IMG/VR virus record: IMGVR_UViG_3300009431_000080
Location: 1-32,494 of that record
Strand: one strand, 5' to 3'
DNA length: 32,494 nt
Origin: a virus
The notes beneath the pieces are model-generated. The model had not been told where the DNA came from, ran no database searches, and worked only from the letters and a program-made list of their open reading frames with translations. A program made the translations under genes and the position numbers. Position 1 is the first letter of the stretch. Each line of letters opens with the position of its first letter. Of this stretch, positions 24,081 through 29,980 are shown piece after piece.

Positions 24081-24536
24081 ATGAATTTAGCAAAAATCAA
24101 CAAAAATGCGCGCAAACTTGCGCCAGCATTTACTACGACAAGGGAAGAGCGCGGCAAAATTTACACAATTATTGAATCATCCAATTCTGATATTAAAATG
24201 GGAGCATATGATTTAATTACTTACATTCAGAAATTTGTAGATGCAGATGATAATTTTATTCGCAAAACTGTGCGTCGCGCGTTAGAGGATTTTAAAGATT
24301 GGCAAGCCAAAGATGAGGAGGAACTGGATAATTATTTGACAGAGATTAAGCCCGAGCTCTACACTGCAAATCTTACCAAATGGCTTGCAGAAAGCATTTA
24401 TCATTGTGCTTATATCACCCAAGTTTTAGATGATTTTGGTGCTGACTGCAAAGACGGCATCCAGCTTTTAGGCATGGCGCACCACAGCGCAATTGAAGAG
24501 ATTTACCGCCTTGTTATTGACTGGCTAGACAAATAA
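24081..24536 (+). CDS. Hypothetical protein, 151 aa
   Basis: Preferred start ATG at 24081 (MNLAKINKNARKLAPAFTTT). The protein is helical and slightly acidic, with a segment AYDLITYIQKFVDADDNFIR, then charged helices, then CAYITQVLDDFGADCKDGIQ and an EEIYRLVIDWLDK end. No family recognised. It lies in the early accessory cluster with small zinc-ribbon genes; it may be a host-takeover or anti-defence protein, without evidence for either. Confidence 0.6.
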   Translation: MNLAKINKNARKLAPAFTTTREERGKIYTIIESSNSDIKMGAYDLITYIQKFVDADDNFIRKTVRRALEDFKDWQAKDEEELDNYLTEIKPELYTANLTKWLAESIYHCAYITQVLDDFGADCKDGIQLLGMAHHSAIEEIYRLVIDWLDK

Positions 24537-24628
24537 CCAATAACAAGCCCACGCTCTGGACATCTAGGGCGCGAGCGGAAAATATAAAAACCTATGACAA
24601 AAAAAGATTATGAAAGGAAACTAAACTT

Positions 24629-24982
24629 ATGAAACTTTACTATCACAAGACAACGGGCGGTGCGGAATATCTTTTTGACACCTTTATTGAATGCGAGAAC
24701 GGACACGAGGAGGGTGCTATCAACGATAAAACAAAATATATCGTCCGAATTGACGGAGACATAGAAAAGGACGCAGAACTAACTGTTAAAAAAGAACCTA
24801 TGTCTAAAATCACCCACGACTACAAATGCGACAAGTGCGGGAAGCCCGCTACTTACAATGTGCAGGCGCAGTGGCACAAGTATTCAATCATGGAAGATGG
24901 AGAATTTGACGAAAGGGATAGCTGGGAGAGCATGGAGAACGACAACGAGTTTTATTGCGACGAGTGTTTAGAAAAAGAATAA
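24629..24982 (+). CDS. Zinc-ribbon protein, 117 aa
   Basis: The first 55 residues look like a small beta domain with acidic charge (KTTGGAEYLFDTFIECENGH). A zinc ribbon follows: CDKCGKPATYN (about residues 68-78) and CDECLEKE at the C-terminus. The ribbon suggests nucleic acid or protein binding. AAAGGA lies 11 bases before the ATG. A 12-codon frame (24594-24632) overlaps its start with TTATGA. No family recognised. Confidence 0.65.
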   Translation: MKLYYHKTTGGAEYLFDTFIECENGHEEGAINDKTKYIVRIDGDIEKDAELTVKKEPMSKITHDYKCDKCGKPATYNVQAQWHKYSIMEDGEFDERDSWESMENDNEFYCDECLEKE

Positions 24983-24985
24983 CAC

Positions 24986-25024
24986 CCCACGCGCAGTGGG
25001 CAATAGGCAACAATGCTTGTTGCC
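24986..25024. other. Two adjacent small stem-loops
   Basis: CCCAC at 24986-24990 pairs with GTGGG at 24996-25000, and GGCAAC at 25006-25011 pairs with GTTGCC at 25019-25024. They separate the two zinc-ribbon genes. Short intergenic stem-loops are found at several gene boundaries of the plus arm. Confidence 0.5.
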
Positions 25025-25047
25025 CGCATGCGACAGGGAGCAAACCT

Positions 25048-25284
25048 ATGAAATGCACAAATTGCGAAAAAGAATTAAAATCAATCGTAGAATGGCAAAC
25101 AGTGTCTAATGCTTACGAATACAGCGCAGAAAATCCAGACGGCGTGGCAATTGATACGATAGGGGGCGACATTGAATCATATGCTTGCCCGCATTGTGGG
25201 GAAGATTTGCCACCCTATGAGTCAAGAGCATTCATCAACGATTTACATCAGTTAGACACCAAAAAACCCTTAGAAACGATTTAA
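25048..25284 (+). CDS. Zinc-ribbon protein, 78 aa
   Basis: Preferred start ATG at 25048 (MKCTNCEKELKSIVEWQTVS), with GGGAG nine bases upstream; a longer frame reaching back to 24955 is less likely. The zinc ribbon is formed by CTNC (3-6) and CPHC in YACPHCGEDLPPYES. The short charged middle may bind nucleic acid. No family recognised. Follows the hairpins at 24986-25024. Confidence 0.7.
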   Translation: MKCTNCEKELKSIVEWQTVSNAYEYSAENPDGVAIDTIGGDIESYACPHCGEDLPPYESRAFINDLHQLDTKKPLETI

Positions 25285-25356
25285 ACGCCTCTGACGGCAC
25301 GCTATCAAGTGGTTAGTGTGCCAGATTGAGGAATTTAAAGCCCGCTCATTGACAAT

Positions 25357-26091
25357 ATGACTATTAAACAAGCGCAAAAGATTGCTAAAAAATGGCAAGA
25401 TGACTATCTTGATAACCGGCGAAATTATAATAACAAAAAGTATCATTGTGTAAATGTAAAGCGTTATAATGATTATGTTGATACGGAAGCCCTTTTCAAA
25501 AAATACTACAAAGACAAAAAGCACGCTCAACCAATCAAGGAAGTGCTATCAAACATTGATGGACTTTACGAGATGTTTTTAAATGATGGTTGGGAATTGA
25601 TAAACGATTTTGTCAACGGTTACACTGAGCAAGAATTTCACTGCGTCGGCAATATTTATCAAATGGGTAGAGGGGGTGGTTGGGCATGTTTTGAAACTTC
25701 TGCCGATAGCTATGCGAATGATATTGGCGCGGCACTAAACATTTACGAGCAAACAGAAATGACAAAAGATGAAATATGCTATTATGCAGAAGGAATAGAT
25801 CAAGCAATGCAAGAAATAGACATCTTGAAAAATGAAATTCAGGCCATAAATGCTAACATGGATTTTGAAAGATGGGTCAAAGGTTATTTAAATCATAATA
25901 TTTTGCAGGTTGAATATGAAAAAGAGAATGACAAGAGATTCTTATTTACCGTAATCAGCGACAAGATGACCGATATTGAGCTATTATTAAAGCAATACAG
26001 CACAGACAAGACATACAATACAGCAATCAAGCGCAACATCAAATCAATCAGAGCAATTATTAAGAAGTTTTTAACTGGAAGCCAACAATAG
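25357..26091 (+). CDS. Hypothetical protein with GRGGGW motif, 244 aa
   Basis: Contains GNIYQMGRGGGWACFETS at about residues 98-115. A similar GR-S/G-GGW motif is known to me from widespread phage proteins of unknown function, so this is a tentative match. The rest is charged helix (QEIDILKNEIQAINANMDFE, then TAIKRNIKSIRAIIKKFL). An intergenic stem (GGCAC at 25296-25300, GTGCC at 25318-25322) lies upstream. Leader CATTGACAAT-ATG without a Shine-Dalgarno site. Possible role in early host interaction or DNA metabolism is not supported by specific residues. Confidence 0.6.
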   Translation: MTIKQAQKIAKKWQDDYLDNRRNYNNKKYHCVNVKRYNDYVDTEALFKKYYKDKKHAQPIKEVLSNIDGLYEMFLNDGWELINDFVNGYTEQEFHCVGNIYQMGRGGGWACFETSADSYANDIGAALNIYEQTEMTKDEICYYAEGIDQAMQEIDILKNEIQAINANMDFERWVKGYLNHNILQVEYEKENDKRFLFTVISDKMTDIELLLKQYSTDKTYNTAIKRNIKSIRAIIKKFLTGSQQ

Positions 26092-26110
26092 CAACACTTC
26101 CACAACAAAG

Positions 26111-26149
26111 GCACAAACTCTACGCGGGCAGGGTCAATGTGCTTTTTTT
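26111..26149 (+). terminator. Weak terminator candidate after 244-aa gene
   Basis: GCACA at 26111-26115 pairs with TGTGC at 26138-26142, followed directly by seven T. The stem is short with a long loop. CTACGC and GCGTAG further out could extend a larger fold. Confidence 0.4.
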
Positions 26150-26213
26150 GATTGGTGAGCGTAGGGATGTGAGGACATGTAAAAATAATCATTAACCAAG
26201 TAAACGCGTCGGC

Positions 26214-26240
26214 AATCCAAATTCGCAACGAATTTGGATT
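26214..26240. other. Stem-loop, 12-bp stem, CAA loop
   Basis: AATCCAAATTCG at 26214-26225, loop CAA at 26226-26228 and the perfect complement at 26229-26240. It is the first member of a tri-loop hairpin family found through the replication arm. Confidence 0.7.
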
Positions 26241-26268
26241 AATAGAGAGTGCGTAAGGAATCAAAATA

Positions 26269-26296
26269 AAAAGCACGGGGAAGATCCCGTGCTTTT
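26269..26296. terminator. Strong bidirectional Rho-independent terminator
   Basis: AAAAGCACGGG at 26269-26279, loop of six, and CCCGTGCTTTT at 26286-26296 form an 11-bp GC-rich perfect stem with T and A tails in both directions. It closes the accessory operon before the origin region. Confidence 0.85.
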
Positions 26297-26494
26297 CGCA
26301 TGCGTGTTGCAAACCAGCTTGTCGTCATGACAGAGCAAGTCAGTTGCGAGTTTATACAATCAAGCAAAATCTTTTGAAGATATAAAGCGCGATAGAATAA
26401 TTTGCCCGCTAGTCTAAAAAGTTTTGTTTGACAATTGCGACATCTAGTCAAATTCATCATACAACACGGACGCGAATTTGCCAACCACACAAAC

Positions 26495-26503
26495 TGTGGA
26501 TAA
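26495..26503 (-). promoter_or_regulatory. DnaA box at left edge of the origin candidate
   Basis: TGTGGATAA on the plus strand, i.e. TTATCCACA on the minus strand. Its minus-strand neighbour is TTTGAC, close to a -35-like hexamer. Confidence 0.7.
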
Positions 26504-26561
26504 GTCAAAGTATGAATTCATTGTGAATCCATGCTCGCTCTTTTTCAACCAACAAAGGAAT

Positions 26562-26571
26562 GGGGGGGGGG
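26562..26571. repeat. Homopolymer of ten G
   Basis: A run of ten G residues in the non-coding origin region. It may be a sequencing-sensitive site or a G-quadruplex-type element; nothing else in the window has such a run. Confidence 0.6.
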
Positions 26572-26618
26572 AATCAAAACAGTTGACAAGAATCCAAGAA
26601 TGTTGAAAGGGGGTGGCA

Positions 26619-26631
26619 GGTGGTAGATGAA
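26619..26631 (+). repeat. Origin iteron, copy 1
   Basis: GGTGGTAGATGAA, preceded by a related GGTGGCA. Its inverted partner ATCTACCACC (26691-26700) lies across the AT-rich tract. Confidence 0.75.
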
Positions 26632-26640
26632 TTCCATACC

Positions 26641-26690
26641 TATACTATATTATCTTTTTTCTTATAAATATTATATATATATATATATAC
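26641..26690. other. AT-rich tract, likely duplex-unwinding element
   Basis: Fifty bases almost entirely A/T, with alternating TA at 26671-26689, flanked by inverted GGTGGTAGAT/ATCTACCACC repeats. Suits strand separation at an origin. Confidence 0.6.
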
Positions 26691-26717
26691 ATCTACCACC
26701 TACCACCACTACCATGT
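26691..26717 (-). repeat. Inverted iteron with TACCACC units
   Basis: ATCTACCACC at 26691-26700 is the complement of copy 1, followed by TACCACCACTACC, partial tandem units of the same motif. Confidence 0.65.
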
Positions 26718-26746
26718 CTATGTTGTAAATTTACACAAAAAAAGAC

Positions 26747-26793
26747 GGTGGTAGATGAAAATTCATCTACCACCCACCTACCACCTACCACCC
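26747..26793. repeat. Iteron palindrome 2
   Basis: GGTGGTAGATGAA at 26747-26759, two A residues, and its exact complement at 26762-26774, then CACCTACCACCTACCACC tandem units up to 26793. A 13-bp inverted repeat. Confidence 0.8.
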
Positions 26794-26799
26794 TAAAAA

Positions 26800-26828
26800 T
26801 TGACTTTTAATTTATTTATGGCTATTTT
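26800..26828 (+). promoter_or_regulatory. Promoter candidate inside the origin
   Basis: TTGACT at 26800-26805, 17-base spacer, TATTTT at 26823-26828. Reads rightward through iteron palindrome 3; could make an RNA for origin activation. Moderate match only. Confidence 0.4.
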
Positions 26829-26861
26829 TTGACAATTTGCGCAAGTGCTGGTGGCAGGTGA

Positions 26862-26888
26862 GGTGGTAGATGAAATTCATCTACCACC
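26862..26888. repeat. Iteron palindrome 3
   Basis: GGTGGTAGATGAA at 26862-26874, one A, and its exact complement at 26876-26888. Preceded by GGTGGCAGGTGA, as copy 1 is by GGTGGCA. Confidence 0.8.
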
Positions 26889-26928
26889 AATTAGCTTGTC
26901 AATATAATAAATTTGTTGTAAGAATAAC

Positions 26929-26950
26929 GAGCTTGCAACAAGCTCATTTT
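26929..26950 (+). terminator. Stem-loop, CAA loop, with T-run
   Basis: GAGCTTG at 26929-26935, CAA loop, CAAGCTC at 26939-26945, then ATTTTT. It would end a transcript coming out of the origin before the helicase promoter. Member of the CAA/TTG-loop hairpin family. Confidence 0.6.
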
Positions 26951-26959
26951 TGTGGATAA
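26951..26959 (-). promoter_or_regulatory. DnaA box beside the helicase promoter
   Basis: TGTGGATAA (TTATCCACA on the minus strand), eight bases before the -35 of the helicase promoter. Confidence 0.7.
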
Positions 26960-26967
26960 CTCAACGT

Positions 26968-26996
26968 TTGACGGCTTCAAAAACATCAATTATAAT
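26968..26996 (+). promoter_or_regulatory. Strong sigma-70-type promoter for the helicase operon
   Basis: TTGACG at 26968-26973, 17-base spacer, perfect TATAAT at 26991-26996. The transcript would start at about 27002-27004, exactly where segment A of the structured leader begins, giving a 5' leader of about 118 bases. Confidence 0.8.
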
Positions 26997-27001
26997 GAAG
27001 A

Positions 27002-27092
27002 TATATGATGATCAAAAGACCACCAGCAACAAAAAAACGACAACTTACGGGTTGGCTTTTTTTCATCATATAGTTGTTGGTGGTCTTTTGAT
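27002..27092 (+). promoter_or_regulatory. Structured 5' leader of the helicase gene (pseudoknot/switch)
   Basis: Segment A (TATATGATG, 27002-27010) is followed directly by B (27011-27030). A' (CATCATATA, 27064-27072) is followed by B' (27073-27092). A pairs perfectly with A' (9 bp) and B pairs with B' over 20 positions with one G-U. The order A-B-A'-B' means both can form only as a pseudoknot, or they exclude each other. Between them A7...CAAC/GTTG...T7 looks like a weak terminator (27031-27063). This suggests attenuation or copy-number control of the helicase. Confidence 0.7.
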
Positions 27093-27093
27093 T

Positions 27094-27110
27094 GAGCTCG
27101 CAACAAGCTC
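27094..27110 (+). other. Stem-loop just before helicase start
   Basis: GAGCTCG-CAA-CAAGCTC, nearly the same as 26929-26945. It ends 11 bases before the ATG at 27122, so it can influence translation. Confidence 0.55.
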
Positions 27111-27121
27111 AATATAATGAT

Positions 27122-28555
27122 ATGACAGATAAATTAACAAAATTAAAACGCAAAAACGCAGAAATTAAAGCTCGCCAAAAGGTTGTTCAGACCACTGAAT
27201 TATATGTTAAGGAGGTTGGCAAAACCCTTATATATTGCCGGAGTTGGGGGCGGTTTTTGTATTATAATGATAAGTATTTTGAGCTTTTGCAGACGCACAG
27301 ATTACAGAAGATGTTATGGGATTTTCTCAAAGATTTTGACATAAAATTTGACATTACGCCAGCATTTTTGTCGTCTGTAATTGATGCAATCAAAATAAAC
27401 ACGGAATATAATATCTCAGATCACGAGTTAGCGCACAACTATTTCGCGTTCAATGATACACTTCTTAATACAGACACATTTAAATGCGAGGATTTTTCAC
27501 TCGATATTCCATGTTTCAAATATATAGATATTGACCTTAAATCTACGCCCAACAAACCAATGCCAGTATTTGACAAGTATATTGAGTCGTCGCTTGTTTA
27601 TGAAGAAGACAACATGTCTCCGGATCAAGGACTCATAGATCTTTATCAAGAAATGTGGGGCATGTTATTTTCAGCGCATAGGGACGCAAGTAAAGTGTTC
27701 TTTTTGAAAGGCACAGGAGACAATGGCAAATCAATTACTACCGAATTGATGATACGCGCGCTAGGCGAACAGTATGTCAGTGCGTCGTCATTGCAAAAAC
27801 TCACCTCTGACAATTTTGGCAGGCAGGCTCTGGTAGGCAAGATTCTAAATGTGTGTTCAGAAGAAGAATCAACCAAAATTAAGAATGACGCGTTTAAAGC
27901 ACTCGTGACAGGCGAACTCATCACTGCGGAACGGAAGTTTGAGAACGCGTTCGACTTCCATCCACGTGCGAAATTCGTATTCGCAACAAACGACGCACCG
28001 AACTTCATGAACCTCGAATACGCAATGAAAAAACGAATGACCATAATTCCGTGGTATGCACAGTTCCCCAAAGGAGACCCACAACGCGTCGACGGACTAC
28101 TAGAAAAACTCATCAAAGAGCTCCCACAAATCGTCGTGTGGGCACTCAAAGGACTCAAACGCCTCCAACAAAACCACTTCATATTCACCGAATCAGAATC
28201 AACGCAATACGAAATGCGAGAACTCATGACAGCATCCACATCAGCACGACCGTATATATACGAAAATTATGATATTCTCACAAAAGACGAAATCAAAAAC
28301 GACACTGAACCGCTTAATATTAGCACAGACATTTACCCAAATTACAAAAATTGGTGCATATCAAATGGATTCCAAGCAATGAGCGTTATAACACTCGGCA
28401 AACGAATAACACAGATCGAAGGAATGAGGAAAGCCAAACGGAAAAATAATACATATTATTATTTAAGACCAAAGGAAACACGGGTAAATATGAACGAGAA
28501 CGAGGTAATACCGTCCGAAGAGTTTCAGGACGCCAATACTCAAATTCCGTTTTAG
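27122..28555 (+). CDS. SF3 replicative helicase (D5/P4-type)
   Basis: Preferred start ATG at 27122 (MTDKLTKLKR, 477 residues); a TTG ten codons upstream lies inside the stem-loop and is not used. The SF3 helicase core is complete: Walker A GTGDNGKS (197-204), Walker B ILNVCSEEE (about 241-249), sensor FATND (287-291) and an arginine finger region KKRMTIIPW (303-311). The N-terminal 150 residues resemble the D5_N segment seen before phage/plasmid helicases, but no AEP-type primase motifs are seen. The C-terminal 100 residues look like a winged-helix domain (TLGKRITQIEGMRKAKRKNN). It would unwind the origin directly to its left. Codon use changes about halfway (see findings). Confidence 0.92.
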   Translation: MTDKLTKLKRKNAEIKARQKVVQTTELYVKEVGKTLIYCRSWGRFLYYNDKYFELLQTHRLQKMLWDFLKDFDIKFDITPAFLSSVIDAIKINTEYNISDHELAHNYFAFNDTLLNTDTFKCEDFSLDIPCFKYIDIDLKSTPNKPMPVFDKYIESSLVYEEDNMSPDQGLIDLYQEMWGMLFSAHRDASKVFFLKGTGDNGKSITTELMIRALGEQYVSASSLQKLTSDNFGRQALVGKILNVCSEEESTKIKNDAFKALVTGELITAERKFENAFDFHPRAKFVFATNDAPNFMNLEYAMKKRMTIIPWYAQFPKGDPQRVDGLLEKLIKELPQIVVWALKGLKRLQQNHFIFTESESTQYEMRELMTASTSARPYIYENYDILTKDEIKNDTEPLNISTDIYPNYKNWCISNGFQAMSVITLGKRITQIEGMRKAKRKNNTYYYLRPKETRVNMNENEVIPSEEFQDANTQIPF

Positions 28556-28562
28556 GTTAAAA

Positions 28563-28583
28563 TTTAGCTCGCAACGAGCTAAA
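28563..28583 (+). other. Perfect stem-loop, CAA loop
   Basis: TTTAGCTCG at 28563-28571, CAA at 28572-28574 and CGAGCTAAA at 28575-28583, 9 bases before the ATG of the zinc-finger gene. Member of the CAA/TTG-loop family. Confidence 0.7.
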
Positions 28584-28592
28584 TACAATCCC

Positions 28593-29129
28593 ATGAACAA
28601 ACAAACACGAAACCAAATACGCGCGTTCATTGAAGAATTCCCATCATCAGAACGCAAAAAGATGCGAAAAAGGTATCTCAATGAACAGACAGTTGAGCTA
28701 AACGTTGTAATTGATGGCATATTTGCGCTTGTAGACAATGTTAAACAACATTGTGATTGGCTGGCGGACGTAACCATTGAATTATACGAGCTCGAACAGA
28801 AGATGCGATTACGAGACCGATACAAGCGCGAGTTAAACATGATAATGGCTAACAAACCATACAATCATATAACGGATTACGATATTGAACTTGCACGGCA
28901 GATAGATGTTGCGTCATTGGATCTGATTGATGGGCAGTTCCCGTCGTCAGGTGGGCGATACATGGCGCCGTGTTTATGGCACAAGGAAAAGCATCCAAGT
29001 TTAGTGATGTATCCGAATGGAGGGTTCTTCTGTTTTGGATGTCAAAAATATGGGAATGCGATTGATGTTGTGATGGAGACAATGGAGCTAGACTTTATTA
29101 AAGCAATTAAATATTTATTAAATATATGA
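28593..29129 (+). CDS. Stand-alone DnaG-type CHC2 zinc-finger protein
   Basis: Residues about 120-178 match the zinc-binding domain of DnaG-type primases: Cys127-x2-His130, then Cys147-x2-Cys150 in FFCFGCQKYGNAIDVV, followed by METMELDFIKAIKYL, the usual helix after this ribbon. The N-terminal 115 residues are helical and charged (FIEEFPSSERKKMRKRYLNE, then ELEQKMRLRDRYKRELNM). No TOPRIM or catalytic primase domain is present. It would recognise primer start sites as a partner of a separate enzyme, or of the host primase. The neighbour 29126 begins at a 4-base ATGA overlap. Confidence 0.85.
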   Translation: MNKQTRNQIRAFIEEFPSSERKKMRKRYLNEQTVELNVVIDGIFALVDNVKQHCDWLADVTIELYELEQKMRLRDRYKRELNMIMANKPYNHITDYDIELARQIDVASLDLIDGQFPSSGGRYMAPCLWHKEKHPSLVMYPNGGFFCFGCQKYGNAIDVVMETMELDFIKAIKYLLNI

Positions 29130-29482
29130 CAATCCCAACCCAAAAAATTTATTTCTTTATTGTTACGGATCCCATGAAGATAGAGAAACCGCAGTTGCGT
29201 GCTGCGCGTGCGAACAACTTAAAACACGCAGCCGATTTGATGGTGCAGTCAATTAAAGGTATATACCATGTTACGGGCGTGGGCGACATGGATCCGGCAG
29301 TGTTGCAACAGTTGCTAGGCGGCGCGCGTCCGCAGGAGACCGAATCGCTACCGCCAATCCAGCCGAGACGGCTGGGCAAGAAACAGTTCATCTACAATTT
29401 AAAGTATGCCATGGACAAGTTTGGCGACAAACTTACGAAGACGGACAAGAAGATACTGGACGGGATTATTAAGAAGTTATGA
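29126..29482 (+). CDS. Hypothetical protein, 118 aa
   Basis: Starts with an ATGA overlap of the zinc-finger gene and ends with one of the Dam methylase gene, so all three are translationally linked. A beta-like start (TQKIYFFIVTDPM) leads to a helix (RAARANNLKHAADLMVQSIK) and a segment VTGVGDMDPAVLQQLLGGAR, then basic C-terminal helices. No family recognised. It could be a primase-associated or replication accessory protein by context only. Richer in GC than the following gene. Confidence 0.6.
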   Translation: MTIPTQKIYFFIVTDPMKIEKPQLRAARANNLKHAADLMVQSIKGIYHVTGVGDMDPAVLQQLLGGARPQETESLPPIQPRRLGKKQFIYNLKYAMDKFGDKLTKTDKKILDGIIKKL

Positions 29483-29913
29483 TGAATTTAAAAATAATGT
29501 TAAGTAGCCAAGATACAACATGGGAAACTCCACAAAGTTTTTTTGATGAATTAAATAAAGAATTTAATTTTACCCTTGATCCGTGTGCTACGTCAGAAAC
29601 AGCAAAATGTAAAAAATTTTATACGAAAAAAGATAATGGACTTATACAAGATTGGGGTGGGGAAACAGTATTTTATAATCCTCCTTATGGAACAGCTATA
29701 AAACACTGGGTTAAAAAATGTTATGAAGAAGCAAAGAAACCCAATACAACTGTTGTGATGTTAATGCCAGCAAGAACAGACACAATTTATTTTCATGAAT
29801 ACATTTATCATAAAGCAGAGATACGATTTATTAAGGGAAGATTGAAGTTTGGTGGAAAACAAAAAGGTAGTGGCTCTGCTCCATTTCCCAGCATGGTAGT
29901 TATCCACAGGTGA
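29479..29913 (+). CDS. dam: Phage-type DNA adenine methyltransferase
   Basis: A 144-residue protein matching the phage DNA N6-adenine methyltransferase family (PF05869-type): ETPQSFFDELNKEFNFTLDP, CKKFYTKKDNGL, the catalytic NPPY (67-70) in VFYNPPYGTAIKHW, MLMPARTDT, and RFIKGRLKFGG, then APFPSMVVIH. It transfers a methyl group from AdoMet to adenine, usually in GATC, and may protect against restriction or regulate replication. It is more AT-rich than its neighbours, suggesting separate acquisition. No partner restriction enzyme is seen. ATG overlap with the previous gene. Confidence 0.92.
   Translation: MMNLKIMLSSQDTTWETPQSFFDELNKEFNFTLDPCATSETAKCKKFYTKKDNGLIQDWGGETVFYNPPYGTAIKHWVKKCYEEAKKPNTTVVMLMPARTDTIYFHEYIYHKAEIRFIKGRLKFGGKQKGSGSAPFPSMVVIHR
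29900..29908 (+). promoter_or_regulatory. DnaA box in regulator promoter region, 1
   Basis: Perfect TTATCCACA overlapping the end of the methylase gene, 17 bases before the second box. Confidence 0.7.
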
Positions 29914-29916
29914 AAG

Positions 29917-29925
29917 TTATCCACA
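29917..29925 (+). promoter_or_regulatory. DnaA box in regulator promoter region, 2
   Basis: Perfect TTATCCACA directly adjoining the -35 hexamer of the promoter at 29926. Bound DnaA would contact or block RNA polymerase. Confidence 0.7.
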
Positions 29926-29953
29926 TTGACACGCTAAATGGCTATGCTACTAT
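29926..29953 (+). promoter_or_regulatory. Promoter of the HTH regulator
   Basis: TTGACA at 29926-29931, 16-base spacer, TACTAT at 29948-29953, 27 bases before the ATG at 29981. It gives the small regulator its own promoter within the replication operon. Confidence 0.7.
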
Positions 29954-29980
29954 GACAATAGTAATAATTAAAAAAATAAT

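Larger units (their letters stand above)
26490..26960. other. Candidate replication origin
   Basis: This region lies in a gap of about 1.0 kb (26092-27121) without genes, directly before the SF3 helicase. It combines three or four copies of a GGTGGTAGATGAA repeat (some in inverted pairs), extra TACCACC units, an AT-rich tract with (TA)n at 26641-26690, two perfect DnaA boxes at 26495 and 26951, and a strong promoter on its right. This is the layout of iteron-type origins in phages, prophages and plasmids, where an initiator binds the repeats and the helicase is loaded at the AT-rich part. The repeats are probably bound by an initiator not identified here; the 71-residue regulator or the helicase itself are candidates. 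Confidence 0.7.

Noticed and set aside
24594-24632. 12-codon frame MTKKDYERKLNL overlapping the 117-aa gene start
   Set aside because: Its leader AAAACCT-ATG is shared by real genes, but its length and overlap leave it unproven; kept as a note only.
25893-26508. Minus-strand frames in 25893-26312 and 26239-26508
   Set aside because: They cross the strong terminator, the CAA-loop hairpin and the 244-aa gene end; composition and leaders do not support coding.
26612-26888. Repeats at first sight like a CRISPR array
   Set aside because: The repeats are short, in both orientations and unequally spaced, without regular spacers; an origin with iterons explains them better.
27646-28239. 197-codon minus-strand frame antisense to the helicase
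   Set aside because: The plus-strand frame is a clear SF3 helicase with conserved motifs; the opposite frame is explained by its codon composition.
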